A DNA stretch of 64,000 nt from NCBI GenBank assembly GCA_021648365.1, contig JAKISY010000006.1, forward strand, positions 1-64,000, read 5' to 3'. This document shows positions 51,940 through 60,732 of the stretch, in pieces; the stretch's first letter is position 1, and every line of letters begins with the position of its first letter. The position numbers and the translations under genes are program-made. The DNA is from Verrucomicrobiales bacterium. GTDB lineage: Bacteria > Verrucomicrobiota > Verrucomicrobiia > Verrucomicrobiales > DEV007. The notes under the pieces are model-generated. The model ran no database searches. It had not been told where the DNA came from and worked only from the letters and a program-made list of their open reading frames with translations.

Positions 51940-54900
51940 ATGAAAAAACGTCTTCTTGCTCTGCCCTCTTTACTGCTCGCTTTCAGTTTATGCCCGATCA
52001 CGTCGCAAGCTGTCGAATCGGAAAATTCCGCCACTCTAGCCAAAATCCACGGAGGTGCAGTAGTGCAACTAGGAGCGACAGACACCACCACCGCTCTAAC
52101 TCTTGCCAAAACAGGACGCTACATTGTTCACCTGCTCGATACCAAAACCGATGTGGTGAGCCAAGCGCAGAAAACCCTACAAAAAAATCACATCTATGGA
52201 GTCGCTTCAGCAGAGACTTTAGCCGATTTTTCTCACCTGCCCTACAGCGAGAATCTCATCAATCTGCTGATCGCAAACTCTGGCGATGCCACAGCTAAAG
52301 AAATCTTCCGCGTGCTAGTACCAGACGGAGCCCTAGTCATCACACATCCCGGAGCTCTGAATAAAGTGAACCTCAAGGACGCTGGTTTCCTCAACATCCA
52401 GGAAGTGCCCAATCCTAATGACCCAGAAAAAAAATGGCTGATCGCCCGCAAACCTTGGCCTGATAACATGGGGCGCTGGTCCCACCCCCGTCATGATGCC
52501 AACGGCAACGCGGTATCGCCCGATACCGCCGTCGGCGAGCCCAAACGCATCCGCTGGATCGCTGGCCACTCAGGCAATGAAGTCGAAGGCATGGTCAGTG
52601 ATGGAGGACGTAACTTTTACGGCAATACCCTCACCCGCGACAGCTTCAACGGCTTCCGCTTGTGGCATCGTGATCTAGGTCTGGCAAAAGACAAAATGGA
52701 TCCTGCTAACTACGTGATGAAAGGGCTCAGTCGCAATCAGGCTCGCCCTGTGGCGACAGAAAAATACCTCTTCGCAGTCGCTTTCCCCACCAAAAACCTC
52801 GTCGCCATCGATGCGGCGACAGGAGAAATCGCCCACTCTTTTCCAGAAATCAAAAACCCCAAAGAATTAGTTCAACACAAAGGAACCGTCGTCGCAACCG
52901 GTCCATCTGGCATTTACGCCTTCAGCTCGGAAACTGGCGCGCTGTTGTGGAAAAAAGAAGCCTCCGCACCACGCACCATCGTTGCTGGAAGCGATCGAGT
53001 CAGTTACATCCAAGGCGAAGCACGCAAGGGGGAGAAACCCGAAGCGGTTACCGTCGATCTCTATTCTGGTGAGATTTTGTGGAAAGCCAACTATCCCTGG
53101 CTCGACAAAGTCAAACGCAGTGTGATGTATGGCGACCAGATGGCGTATGAAGTCTCCAGCTTCAATAACAGCGATACCGATAACGGCATCCACCTGATCG
53201 ATGCCAAAAACGGCAAACTCGCTTGGGAAAAAACCTACGCCCCCGGCATGAACCACGCCCGCCAAGCGCGCGCCATGTTCATCGGCGATGACCTCTGGAT
53301 CCAACAAGGAGGCAAAGTGGACTACGATGACAAAAAGAAAGCTAAATTTCAAACGGTCGAAGTCGTCTCGCTCGATCCCAAAACAGGTGAAACCAAAAAA
53401 TCCCTCGCCGCTGGTCTTGGTCACTGCGCCCCGCCCGTTGCCACAGTCAACATGATCTTCTCTGGCGTCGTCGAAATGACCAACCTGGTCACCGGCGAAC
53501 TGGTCACCAACTCGATCACCAAATCGAACTGCTCGCGGGAGAATGGCTTCATCCCCGCCAACGGACTCATCTACGCTACGCCAAAACATTGCACCTGCTG
53601 GCCGATGCTACGCGGCTACGTCGCCATGGCACCCAAACACCCTCACCAAAAACAAGGTTCCTATTTCCCCGATCTGCCAGCAGAAGAGATCCCCTTCAAG
53701 CTCACCATTATAAGCGATGCTCCCAAAATCGAACTTAGCAAAACCGCCGCCGCTGACTGGCCGATGTACCGCCACGATGCTACCCGCAGCAGCAGTGCAG
53801 ACAGCGCAGGTCCGAAACAACTCAACACCCTCTGGTCAGCACGCATCGCGCCGCAACAGTCCCCTCTCGCAGACGCCAGCCCGCTCTTTTTTGACTGGAA
53901 TGACAACCCCTTCGTCAAAGGTCCCATCACTCCGCCCACCATCGCCGGAGGCATCGCTTATGTCGCACGCCCCAATGCCCACGAAGTGGTCGCCATCGAT
54001 ACCGCGAGCGGCAAAGTCGCCTGGAAGTTCACCGCTCGTGGCAGAGTAGATACCCCACCCACGCTTTACAAAGGGCTGGTGCTCTTTGGAGACCACGCAG
54101 GTTACGTGCACGCCCTGAGAGCCGACAACGGCAAAGCCGTATGGCGCTTCCAAGCCGCTCCGATCGACGAACGCATGGGCGCTTATGGTCAAATCGAATC
54201 CGCCTGGCCCGTCGCCGGATCAATCTTGATCATCGACGACAAAGCCTATTTTGCCGCAGGTCGTCAACAATTGTCCGATGGCGGAGTGTTCATCTTCGCT
54301 CTCGATCCCCTGAGCGGAGAAAAACAATGGGTGTATAAAATCAATGAAATCCCCCAAAAAAGCTTCGACGGAGAAAACGATGAATCTTTCGGCTTTTACA
54401 AAAACTCAGGGCTCGAATTTGATCCCGTCGATTTGCTGCACCAAGAAGGTGACCGCATCGCCATGTCGCGCTGGATGATCTCGATGGATGGCAAAGATGT
54501 GCAAGTGGACACTTGGGACGGCTTTGCCAAAGTCAGTCAAGGTGGGGGCACCGTCATCGTGCCACGAGGCACTTGGACCTACGGCTTCCGTCAAGTTCAC
54601 CGCTTCGGTGGCGAAGCCCATCGCCGCTCACTGACCTCATGGCGTAACAACACCGTGATCGGAGCCTACGACAGCACCACCGCCCTATTCCGCAAAGACT
54701 TCGGCGCAGAAAGCCTCAAAAAATTTAACCGTAAATGGATCACAGGCTGGCAAGCCGCGCAGGAAGGCAAAAAATTGACCAAAGGAGTCAAAGGCGCCCC
54801 CCGCCCCTTCCGCAGTGACCGCGTCGCCAAAAATGCCAAATGGAAAGTCAATCCATGGGCTAAAAGCGATGCGCCTGAAGACCTCTTGAAGCTAACCCCG

Positions 54901-55158
54901 ATCAAAGAAAAAAGCCGTCAGTTGGAAAACCAAATCTTCGGCATCGTCATCGACAACGCCAATCACACCTACGTCATTCACAAAAACGGAGAACTCAAAA
55001 TCCTCAATACCGAAGACGGCACCGTGATCTCAAGCCAACAAGTGCCTGCCCCGATGTGGGACGGACTCGCACTCGCGCAAGGCAAACTCTTCCTCAGCAC
55101 CGCCGACGGACAGCTGATCTGTATCGGAGCTGGAGCTAAAGTAGCTGACGCACGTTAA
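51940..55158 (+). CDS. Secreted protein with methyltransferase-like N-terminal domain and PQQ-like beta-propellers
   Basis: A 1072-residue exported protein (signal RLLALPSLLLAFSLCPITSQ). Residues about 30-165 look like a class I methyltransferase (GAVVQLGATDTTTALTLAKT, LPYSENLINLLIANS, IFRVLVPDGALVITHP), but the cofactor loop lacks the usual G-x-G. From about residue 195, propeller repeats follow (FSSETGALLWKKEA, DLYSGEILWKANYP, DTASGKVAWKFTARG, LNTEDGTVISSQ). The combination is seen in PVC exoproteins; the first domain is probably not an active SAM enzyme outside the cell. Its stop is followed within a few bases by the M50 gene. Confidence 0.85.
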   Translation: MKKRLLALPSLLLAFSLCPITSQAVESENSATLAKIHGGAVVQLGATDTTTALTLAKTGRYIVHLLDTKTDVVSQAQKTLQKNHIYGVASAETLADFSHLPYSENLINLLIANSGDATAKEIFRVLVPDGALVITHPGALNKVNLKDAGFLNIQEVPNPNDPEKKWLIARKPWPDNMGRWSHPRHDANGNAVSPDTAVGEPKRIRWIAGHSGNEVEGMVSDGGRNFYGNTLTRDSFNGFRLWHRDLGLAKDKMDPANYVMKGLSRNQARPVATEKYLFAVAFPTKNLVAIDAATGEIAHSFPEIKNPKELVQHKGTVVATGPSGIYAFSSETGALLWKKEASAPRTIVAGSDRVSYIQGEARKGEKPEAVTVDLYSGEILWKANYPWLDKVKRSVMYGDQMAYEVSSFNNSDTDNGIHLIDAKNGKLAWEKTYAPGMNHARQARAMFIGDDLWIQQGGKVDYDDKKKAKFQTVEVVSLDPKTGETKKSLAAGLGHCAPPVATVNMIFSGVVEMTNLVTGELVTNSITKSNCSRENGFIPANGLIYATPKHCTCWPMLRGYVAMAPKHPHQKQGSYFPDLPAEEIPFKLTIISDAPKIELSKTAAADWPMYRHDATRSSSADSAGPKQLNTLWSARIAPQQSPLADASPLFFDWNDNPFVKGPITPPTIAGGIAYVARPNAHEVVAIDTASGKVAWKFTARGRVDTPPTLYKGLVLFGDHAGYVHALRADNGKAVWRFQAAPIDERMGAYGQIESAWPVAGSILIIDDKAYFAAGRQQLSDGGVFIFALDPLSGEKQWVYKINEIPQKSFDGENDESFGFYKNSGLEFDPVDLLHQEGDRIAMSRWMISMDGKDVQVDTWDGFAKVSQGGGTVIVPRGTWTYGFRQVHRFGGEAHRRSLTSWRNNTVIGAYDSTTALFRKDFGAESLKKFNRKWITGWQAAQEGKKLTKGVKGAPRPFRSDRVAKNAKWKVNPWAKSDAPEDLLKLTPIKEKSRQLENQIFGIVIDNANHTYVIHKNGELKILNTEDGTVISSQQVPAPMWDGLALAQGKLFLSTADGQLICIGAGAKVADAR

Positions 55159-55178
55159 CTCTCATAGCACCCAAAGCC

Positions 55179-55811
55179 CTGTTCGACCCCAGTCACAGAC
55201 CCGATCGTCCACCCGCCAACGCACCAGAAAAATGGACGATCGCGCTGTTTTCACTGGTCTTCGCCGGACTTTTCATCGCCGAAATCGCCACCGACTTCAC
55301 GCTTGCCAAACTCTCGCTGCCTTTTTTCCTCATCTCCTGGATCATCCTGCTAGCGATTCACGAATTTGGTCACGCCCTGATGGCTCGTGCCGTCGGTTGG
55401 CAAGTGGATCTCATCTGCCTCGGCACAGGGAAAGTCCGCCACGAGTTGATCCTCTTAGGCATGAAAGTCGAGCTGCGCACCATCCCCCTTTCAGGTTTTG
55501 TCCGCCCACGCCCACTCGATCAGCTCTCCCCGCAGTTGAAAAATTTCCTCATCTACGCCGCCGGCCCTGGCATCGAAATCCTGCTAGTGCTACTCATCGC
55601 CCTGATCATCAGCCCCCAAACCCTACTACAGCGCTCCGATTCCATTCCCCTGATCGCCACCCAAAGTTTCTGCCTAGCTGCCCTCTTCGGCGCCATCATC
55701 AACCTCCTCCCCTGGCCCCACCGCAACGATAATGGCAGCACCAGTTGGTCCGACGGCCTCGGCATGATCCTCTGCTGGACCCTACCCGAGAATAACAACA
55801 AAACATCCTGA
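55179..55811 (+). CDS. M50 (site-2-protease-like) membrane metalloprotease, start codon unclear
   Basis: Contains HEFGHALMARAVGW, the HExxH zinc motif, inside a hydrophobic segment (FFLISWIILLAIHEFGH). LIYAAGPGIEILLVLLIALI and NLLPWPHRN with the following WSDG complete the family pattern. A hydrophobic segment (WTIALFSLVFAGLFIAEIA) precedes the motif. The frame is open from 55149, but there is no in-frame ATG, GTG or TTG before 55380, which lies behind the HEFGH site. The CTG at 55179 is offered as a possible start; ATA at 55164 is another. Translation may depend on the propeller gene that ends at 55158. The short length, about 210 residues, suits a minimal M50 protein. Confidence 0.7.
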   Translation: MFDPSHRPDRPPANAPEKWTIALFSLVFAGLFIAEIATDFTLAKLSLPFFLISWIILLAIHEFGHALMARAVGWQVDLICLGTGKVRHELILLGMKVELRTIPLSGFVRPRPLDQLSPQLKNFLIYAAGPGIEILLVLLIALIISPQTLLQRSDSIPLIATQSFCLAALFGAIINLLPWPHRNDNGSTSWSDGLGMILCWTLPENNNKTS

Positions 55812-55934
55812 CAACAACCTCATCCTTTCTCCATTCACCGTCCGTGGAGGGGCAAGTTCCACCTTACCTCGCTACTCTAAATAGTTACAAAAAACCTCGA
55901 CATCCAAATATTGAAAGCTCTAAACTTTAGAGTA

Positions 55935-56057
55935 ATGAAAAAACAATAGACTCGAAACGAAGTTAGAGAAGTTGTCCGTCATGTCATTTCCTACCAGTTG
56001 GCGATAAACGATTTCACCGACGATGACCACTTCATCCGTGACCTCGGTGCTGACTAG
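55935..56057 (+). pseudogene. Acyl carrier protein remnant
   Basis: After MKKQ and an in-frame TAG the frame reads TRNEVREVVRHVISYQLAIN then DFTDDDHFIRDLGAD and a second TAG. This is helix I and the loop of an acyl carrier protein. The attachment motif GADSL is cut exactly at the Ser position, and nothing ACP-like follows. Two in-frame stops and loss of the attachment site make it a relic. Confidence 0.65.
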
Positions 56058-56068
56058 AAACCCAACCT

Positions 56069-57121
56069 ATGCCCATCCCCACCAAACACCGCAGCGGCGC
56101 CGCCGCCATCATATTAGGTCGCCAACCTATCCCGCTGAAAAAACGCCTACTCAGTTTTTTCATCTTAGTCTTCCTGCTCATCCTACTACCCCTTATCATC
56201 TTCTTTTTCATGGTTGCCCAACCGTCCTCAGCACGCAGTCAGCCATCGACCATTAGTATCAATCCCGCCGATCTCGAAGCCCACGTCAGAAAACTCAGCA
56301 TCGATTTTTTTCCACGCAATCCCTATCAAATCGAAAAAATCGACCTAACGGCAGACTACATTCTCGAGCAATTCAAACAAACGGGCGGACGCGTGCAAGA
56401 ACAGCCCTTCTCCACCTCCACCACCGTCAATCCCGACGCCGAGTTTCGTAACATCTCCGTATTCTTCGGTCCCGACAACGGTCCACGCCTCATCATCGGC
56501 GCCCACTACGATGCCTATGGCAACCTTCCCGGAGCCGACGACAACGCCTCCGGCGTCGCCGGTCTGATCGAACTCGCCAAACTCTTCGCCAGCCATCCCC
56601 CCACCACCTCCGTCGAACTGGTCTCTTACCCACTAGAAGAGCCTCCCTTTTACGCCACTAGTGAAATGGGATCCGCCTACCACGTCCGCGCCTTAAAAAA
56701 AGCCGGCGTCGAAGTCAAACTGATGATCTGCCTCGAAATGATCGGCTACTTCACCGACCAGCCCAACAGCCAAAGCTACCCCAACCTAGCCCTCAATCTT
56801 TTCTATCCCAGCACCGGCAACTTCATCGCCATCGCCTCCACCTTTGATTACCGCAAAGAAACCCTGACCCTAAAAAACGCCATGCGTGGCACCACCACCT
56901 TAGCCGTAGAATCCATCAACGCCCCCAAAAGTTTACCCGGCATAGACTTCTCCGACCACCGCAACTACTGGGCCTACGGCTACCCCGCCGTGATGATCAC
57001 CGATACCGCGTTCTACCGCAATCCCCACTACCACAAAAAAACCGACACCGCCGACACCCTCAATTACAAAAAAATGTCCCAAGTCATCATCGCCCTCTTC
57101 GAAGCCACCCAAAAGCTCTAA
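56069..57121 (+). CDS. M28 family zinc aminopeptidase-like protein, membrane-anchored
   Basis: An N-terminal transmembrane anchor (FFILVFLLILLPLIIFFFMV) places the enzyme outside the inner membrane. Zinc-binding motifs are IIGAHYDAYGNLPGADDNAS near residue 155, LEEPPFY near 195 and HYHKKTDTADTLNY near 330; the DFSDHRNYWAYGYPA segment is typical of M28. The length of 350 is normal for the family. The start at 56069 leaves only 12 bases after the acyl-carrier-protein relic. It probably trims peptides in the periplasm; the substrate is unknown. Confidence 0.9.
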   Translation: MPIPTKHRSGAAAIILGRQPIPLKKRLLSFFILVFLLILLPLIIFFFMVAQPSSARSQPSTISINPADLEAHVRKLSIDFFPRNPYQIEKIDLTADYILEQFKQTGGRVQEQPFSTSTTVNPDAEFRNISVFFGPDNGPRLIIGAHYDAYGNLPGADDNASGVAGLIELAKLFASHPPTTSVELVSYPLEEPPFYATSEMGSAYHVRALKKAGVEVKLMICLEMIGYFTDQPNSQSYPNLALNLFYPSTGNFIAIASTFDYRKETLTLKNAMRGTTTLAVESINAPKSLPGIDFSDHRNYWAYGYPAVMITDTAFYRNPHYHKKTDTADTLNYKKMSQVIIALFEATQKL

Positions 57122-57154
57122 CCCCTTCACCCTTCACTCTTCAAACCTCACCCT

Positions 57155-59152
57155 TCACTCCTTCCTCAAAATCAAGGTATCAGCACTCTCCGTCAAAAAC
57201 AAAGCCGGCTGAATTTGCAAAATCTTTTTTTGCAGCTTGCCCGCCAAATCCTTCACCTCCTCCGGATCAGCCGCCCGCGTCAAAGCCAACAGCAGACGAT
57301 CGACCGCCGCATCGCGCAAGGCAAACACATTGCCCCCCTCTGCACCCACCAGCGACGAATGCCAAACTCGATTTTGATCCCTACCAGGATACAAATCCCA
57401 ACTCACCAGAGCAGCATCAAAATCACGAGTTTTCAATCTCAGCTCAACCAACTCATCCCAAGTCAAAGCCGATACCTCCACCTCAATCCCCTGCGCACGC
57501 CATTGTCGAACTAAGCTGCTTGCCATTTCCCCATGTTTTAGCGAAGCTCGGTCATACAAAAGCGTGAACTCCAATACCTCCTGTTTAGCATTCACCCATT
57601 CCCCCGCTTCCGCCCCCGCCCCCGCCCGCTCCTGCCAATGCCAGTCCGCCGCAGACAAGTCCTCTTTCGCCTTTCCCAACTCAAACTTCAGCGGTGCTGC
57701 CGGCTCTTCACAAAACCAACTGCCGGGATAAAAAATCCCCCGCCACAAACGATCCGGCTTCAACCCGTCGCCCTGCGACAACAACTGGCCCACCTCCACC
57801 ATCTGCGCCAAAGCTCGCCTCACCTCCACTTGCTTAAAAAGAGCACGATCCATGTTCCACACCACCACATGCTGCTGACGATACACCTCGTCTTGTAGCA
57901 CAAAATCACCGTCCCCCTCATCCAACAAAACCCGCTCCGCCCCTGTCGCCCACACCCCATCCAGCCTCCCCGTCCACATCCCTCGTATCCGTTCACCCGC
58001 ATCCGCCAGCGGCACCAACTCCCTAGCTCTTAGTTGATCAGACGTCCTGAAATAGTCTTCATAAGGCAACAAACTCACAGCCCCCTTTTCATCACGCGAC
58101 CCAAACTTCAGTGCCCCCGTCCCCACCGGATGACTGATAAAATCCGCCCACAACTGATTGTGGGTTCCCCCCTCTAACAAATGAGCTGGCAAGATAGGCA
58201 GACGCGACCAACTCTCCGTGATCGGCGCATAATAGTCTCGACACTGCACCGCTAACTGATAATCATCCACCGCCCGCAGCGACAACACATGAGAGAAACC
58301 TCCCAACCATGGCGCCCGTAACTCGTTTCGCCTTTGGTTTTCAAAAGAAAACAACACATCCTTAGCTGTAAAAAGTTGACCATCGTGCCAATGAACCTCA
58401 CGCCTAAGATCGAGTATCCACTCCACCTCATTCAGATAAGACGCCTGACCAAGCATCTCTATCTTAGGCTGCAAATTTAGATTAGAATCGTAATACAGCC
58501 GCAATTCCTTCAAAAACAGAGCCACATCACCTGCAATGAAAAAAACTGCTCGCCGATCCCCTTCGATCCACTCCCTTTTGATTTGCCCCTTCTCCGTCGC
58601 ATGTTTTTTAAAATCTGCCCACGACTCCCTCACCGCCCCCTTCACCTGCAACTGCACCTTCAACACAGGTAGCAATTCCAAATCTGGCAAAAATTCCAAT
58701 AGTCGCTTAGCATTGTCGTCATCATAAGAATTCAATTGAACACTCAAAGCAAGCCTTGCACGCTTCACCTCTCCATACTTTCTCACCGGACGAGTATTTT
58801 TTTCTTCCAAGATCCGTGATAGCACTTGCAGCTCCGCCTGTTGCGCCACCTTCTCATCAGCGAAAAAAAACGTCACCTTTTGACGATACTTACCCGAAGT
58901 CGCCAAATTTGCAACAACCCTCAAAGACTCATCAAAACGAAACAATCGCTCAAACAACCAAGCCTCGACCTGTCGTTCAGCTCCCCGCAGAGGTACCGTA
59001 GGATCCAGCGCACCCAAATCCTGACCAAGCGCATAGACCACCTTCTCCGACCTACGAAACTCCAAACCATCCAAGCGCACCCACAAACCCGCCAACACCG
59101 CAGCCATCCCCAAGGGGATCATCAACAGCATCAAACGCACAAACCATAACAT
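57155..59152 (-). CDS. Membrane-anchored family 5 solute-binding protein
   Basis: Peptide/nickel/oligosaccharide binding protein fold (SBP_bac_5): WILDLRREVHWHDGQLFTAK and DVLFSFENQRR, VVVWNMDRALFKQVEVRRAL and ALVSWDLYPGRDQNRVWHSS are typical blocks. An N-terminal hydrophobic segment (LMLLMIPLGMAAVLAGLWVR) anchors it instead of a cleaved signal. The N-terminal 200 residues after the anchor contain an extra helical part not seen in short members. No permease or ATPase genes lie next to it, so it may serve a transporter coded elsewhere or act as a sensor. The start at 59152 is preferred over 59191. Confidence 0.85.
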   Translation of the reverse strand: MLWFVRLMLLMIPLGMAAVLAGLWVRLDGLEFRRSEKVVYALGQDLGALDPTVPLRGAERQVEAWLFERLFRFDESLRVVANLATSGKYRQKVTFFFADEKVAQQAELQVLSRILEEKNTRPVRKYGEVKRARLALSVQLNSYDDDNAKRLLEFLPDLELLPVLKVQLQVKGAVRESWADFKKHATEKGQIKREWIEGDRRAVFFIAGDVALFLKELRLYYDSNLNLQPKIEMLGQASYLNEVEWILDLRREVHWHDGQLFTAKDVLFSFENQRRNELRAPWLGGFSHVLSLRAVDDYQLAVQCRDYYAPITESWSRLPILPAHLLEGGTHNQLWADFISHPVGTGALKFGSRDEKGAVSLLPYEDYFRTSDQLRARELVPLADAGERIRGMWTGRLDGVWATGAERVLLDEGDGDFVLQDEVYRQQHVVVWNMDRALFKQVEVRRALAQMVEVGQLLSQGDGLKPDRLWRGIFYPGSWFCEEPAAPLKFELGKAKEDLSAADWHWQERAGAGAEAGEWVNAKQEVLEFTLLYDRASLKHGEMASSLVRQWRAQGIEVEVSALTWDELVELRLKTRDFDAALVSWDLYPGRDQNRVWHSSLVGAEGGNVFALRDAAVDRLLLALTRAADPEEVKDLAGKLQKKILQIQPALFLTESADTLILRKE

Positions 59153-59206
59153 AGCCCCCACCCTGCCAAAAGATCCCCCCACAAACAACACAAATTCCTA
59201 CCCAAG

Positions 59207-59335
59207 GTGAAACAGCTTTTCAAGCTGTCCGTTCTTCCCCCCCACTACCATTACGTCCCACATTCATCATTTCTACTCTTCCTTTGCGCTCTTGGCGCCT
59301 CTTGACCGCCGAAGTTCAGACGAAGGAGGTTTGCG
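59207..59335. repeat. Spacer repeats shared with 48039-48180
   Basis: ACAGCTTTTCAAGCTGTCC (59207) is an inverted repeat related to ACAGCTTACAAAGCTGTCC (48150), and CCTCTTGACCGCCGAAGTTC (59298) matches CCTCTTGACCGCCGAAGTCC (48039). The two words lie in opposite order in the two places. No gene in this spacer. Confidence 0.7.
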
Positions 59336-59437
59336 AGAGCCTCTCTTCTCTGTATTCCCTCCTACTCCAGCTTCTCTCACAATTCCAAATCCACCTTCAA
59401 ATAAAAAATTTGACCCAGCCTCAAATGTGTTTATTAT

Positions 59438-59455
59438 GTTATTATAAATAATAAC
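59438..59455. promoter_or_regulatory. 18-bp palindrome upstream of the ROK gene, likely operator
   Basis: GTTATTAT-AA-ATAATAAC, perfect arms, 36 bases upstream of the ROK start, in a strongly AT-rich promoter region. ROK repressors of the NagC/Mlc type bind AT-rich palindromes of this kind. Confidence 0.75.
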
Positions 59456-59491
59456 AATCCACCCGAGCTTTATTCCGATAGCAAAATAAAT

Positions 59492-60727
59492 ATGCACCCA
59501 CGCCCGAGAGAAACCAAGCTAATTGCGAAAAAAAATCGCATCCTGAACGAGATCTTCCGTTCAGGCACCTGTTCGCGTTTTGATCTAGCGAGACGTTTGA
59601 ACATCAATGCTACGATGGTGGGCAACTACGTTGATGACTTTCTCAGCGCAAAGCTCTTACTAGAAGATGAGCCCGTCGCCTCCGGTCCAGGTCGAGTACC
59701 CGTGCCACTCCGCCTCAACCCCAAACACGGTTGCTTGATCGGTATAGAATTTGAAGCCCTGCGAGCACGAGCCGTTTTGTGCGATTTCGCTGGCGAAGTC
59801 ATTGCAGAAAAACAAGCCCCCTTTGCTGCCGGCATCACCCGAGATCAAGTCATCGAACAAATCCTTTCCCTCTGCAAAGACTTGATCGCAAAAGCCCAAT
59901 ACCCAGTGCTGTCGATCGGCGTCGCCGCGCCTGGTCAAGTGGACTGCGAAGCAGGGAAGATCCTCCACTACGAACTGCTGCCAGACTTCAGCGAAGTCCC
60001 CTTGTTGCAAGAGTTCCAAGAAAAATTCGCCCTACCCACCTTCATCGAAGACAACATCCGCACCGTAACTTTTGGAGAGTTGCTACGCGGTAAAGGTCGC
60101 GGCAGCCAGAACTTCCTGTGCCTCGCCGCCCGTTCCGGAGTCGGCTTAGGCATCATCATCGATGGCAAGATCCATAGCGGCAGTTACGCCATGGCGGGCG
60201 AAGCCGGCCACATGGTCTTTCCTACCCCAGATGGTGTGAAAAATATGACTCAGCTGGTTTCCGCCACCGGCTTTGTCGATCACATACGCTCTTGGCTGAA
60301 ATCTGAACAACCCAACTCTGATAGAAAAAGCTTACTCGACCAAGGCGAGCAGCTCTCTCTACAAGCGATCGTGCAAGCCGCCGAGCACGGCGACCAGCTA
60401 CTGCAGCAGCAACTCAGCGAACTGGGTAGCCACCTAGGTTTGCTCGCTTCCAATCTTGCCAACCTTTTTGCGCCAGAAAAGATCATCCTAACAGGAGAAG
60501 TCGCCAACTGCTCGCCCATCGTTCGCCAGAGCATGCAGCAAAGCTTCCACCAATACACCCTGCCGCAAATTCTGAAAAATACCTACCTCGAAGATGGCGC
60601 CCTCGGCGAAATGGCAGGCGCTCTAGGGGCCGCTTGGATGGGCTTCGGCCGTCACTTGCCCGAAGATGAAGTCACTGTCAGTCACCAACTCAAAAAAAAC
60701 AAAGATTCCACTCATTCCAGCTCCTAA
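59492..60727 (+). CDS. ROK family transcriptional regulator
   Basis: The N-terminal winged helix (ILNEIFRSGTCSRFDLARRL, NINATMVGNYVDDFLSAKLL) is followed by the ROK sugar-kinase fold: IGIEFEALRARAVLCDFAGE, SIGVAAPGQVD, FIEDNIRTVTFGELLRGKGR, GVGLGIIIDGKIHSGSYAMA with GEAGHMVF. The GHxxxF-type ROK signature is present, but the usual zinc-binding CGCxGC stretch is not seen. It probably senses a sugar or sugar derivative and represses the operon that starts six bases after it. Confidence 0.92.
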   Translation: MHPRPRETKLIAKKNRILNEIFRSGTCSRFDLARRLNINATMVGNYVDDFLSAKLLLEDEPVASGPGRVPVPLRLNPKHGCLIGIEFEALRARAVLCDFAGEVIAEKQAPFAAGITRDQVIEQILSLCKDLIAKAQYPVLSIGVAAPGQVDCEAGKILHYELLPDFSEVPLLQEFQEKFALPTFIEDNIRTVTFGELLRGKGRGSQNFLCLAARSGVGLGIIIDGKIHSGSYAMAGEAGHMVFPTPDGVKNMTQLVSATGFVDHIRSWLKSEQPNSDRKSLLDQGEQLSLQAIVQAAEHGDQLLQQQLSELGSHLGLLASNLANLFAPEKIILTGEVANCSPIVRQSMQQSFHQYTLPQILKNTYLEDGALGEMAGALGAAWMGFGRHLPEDEVTVSHQLKKNKDSTHSSS

Positions 60728-60732
60728 CCTCC

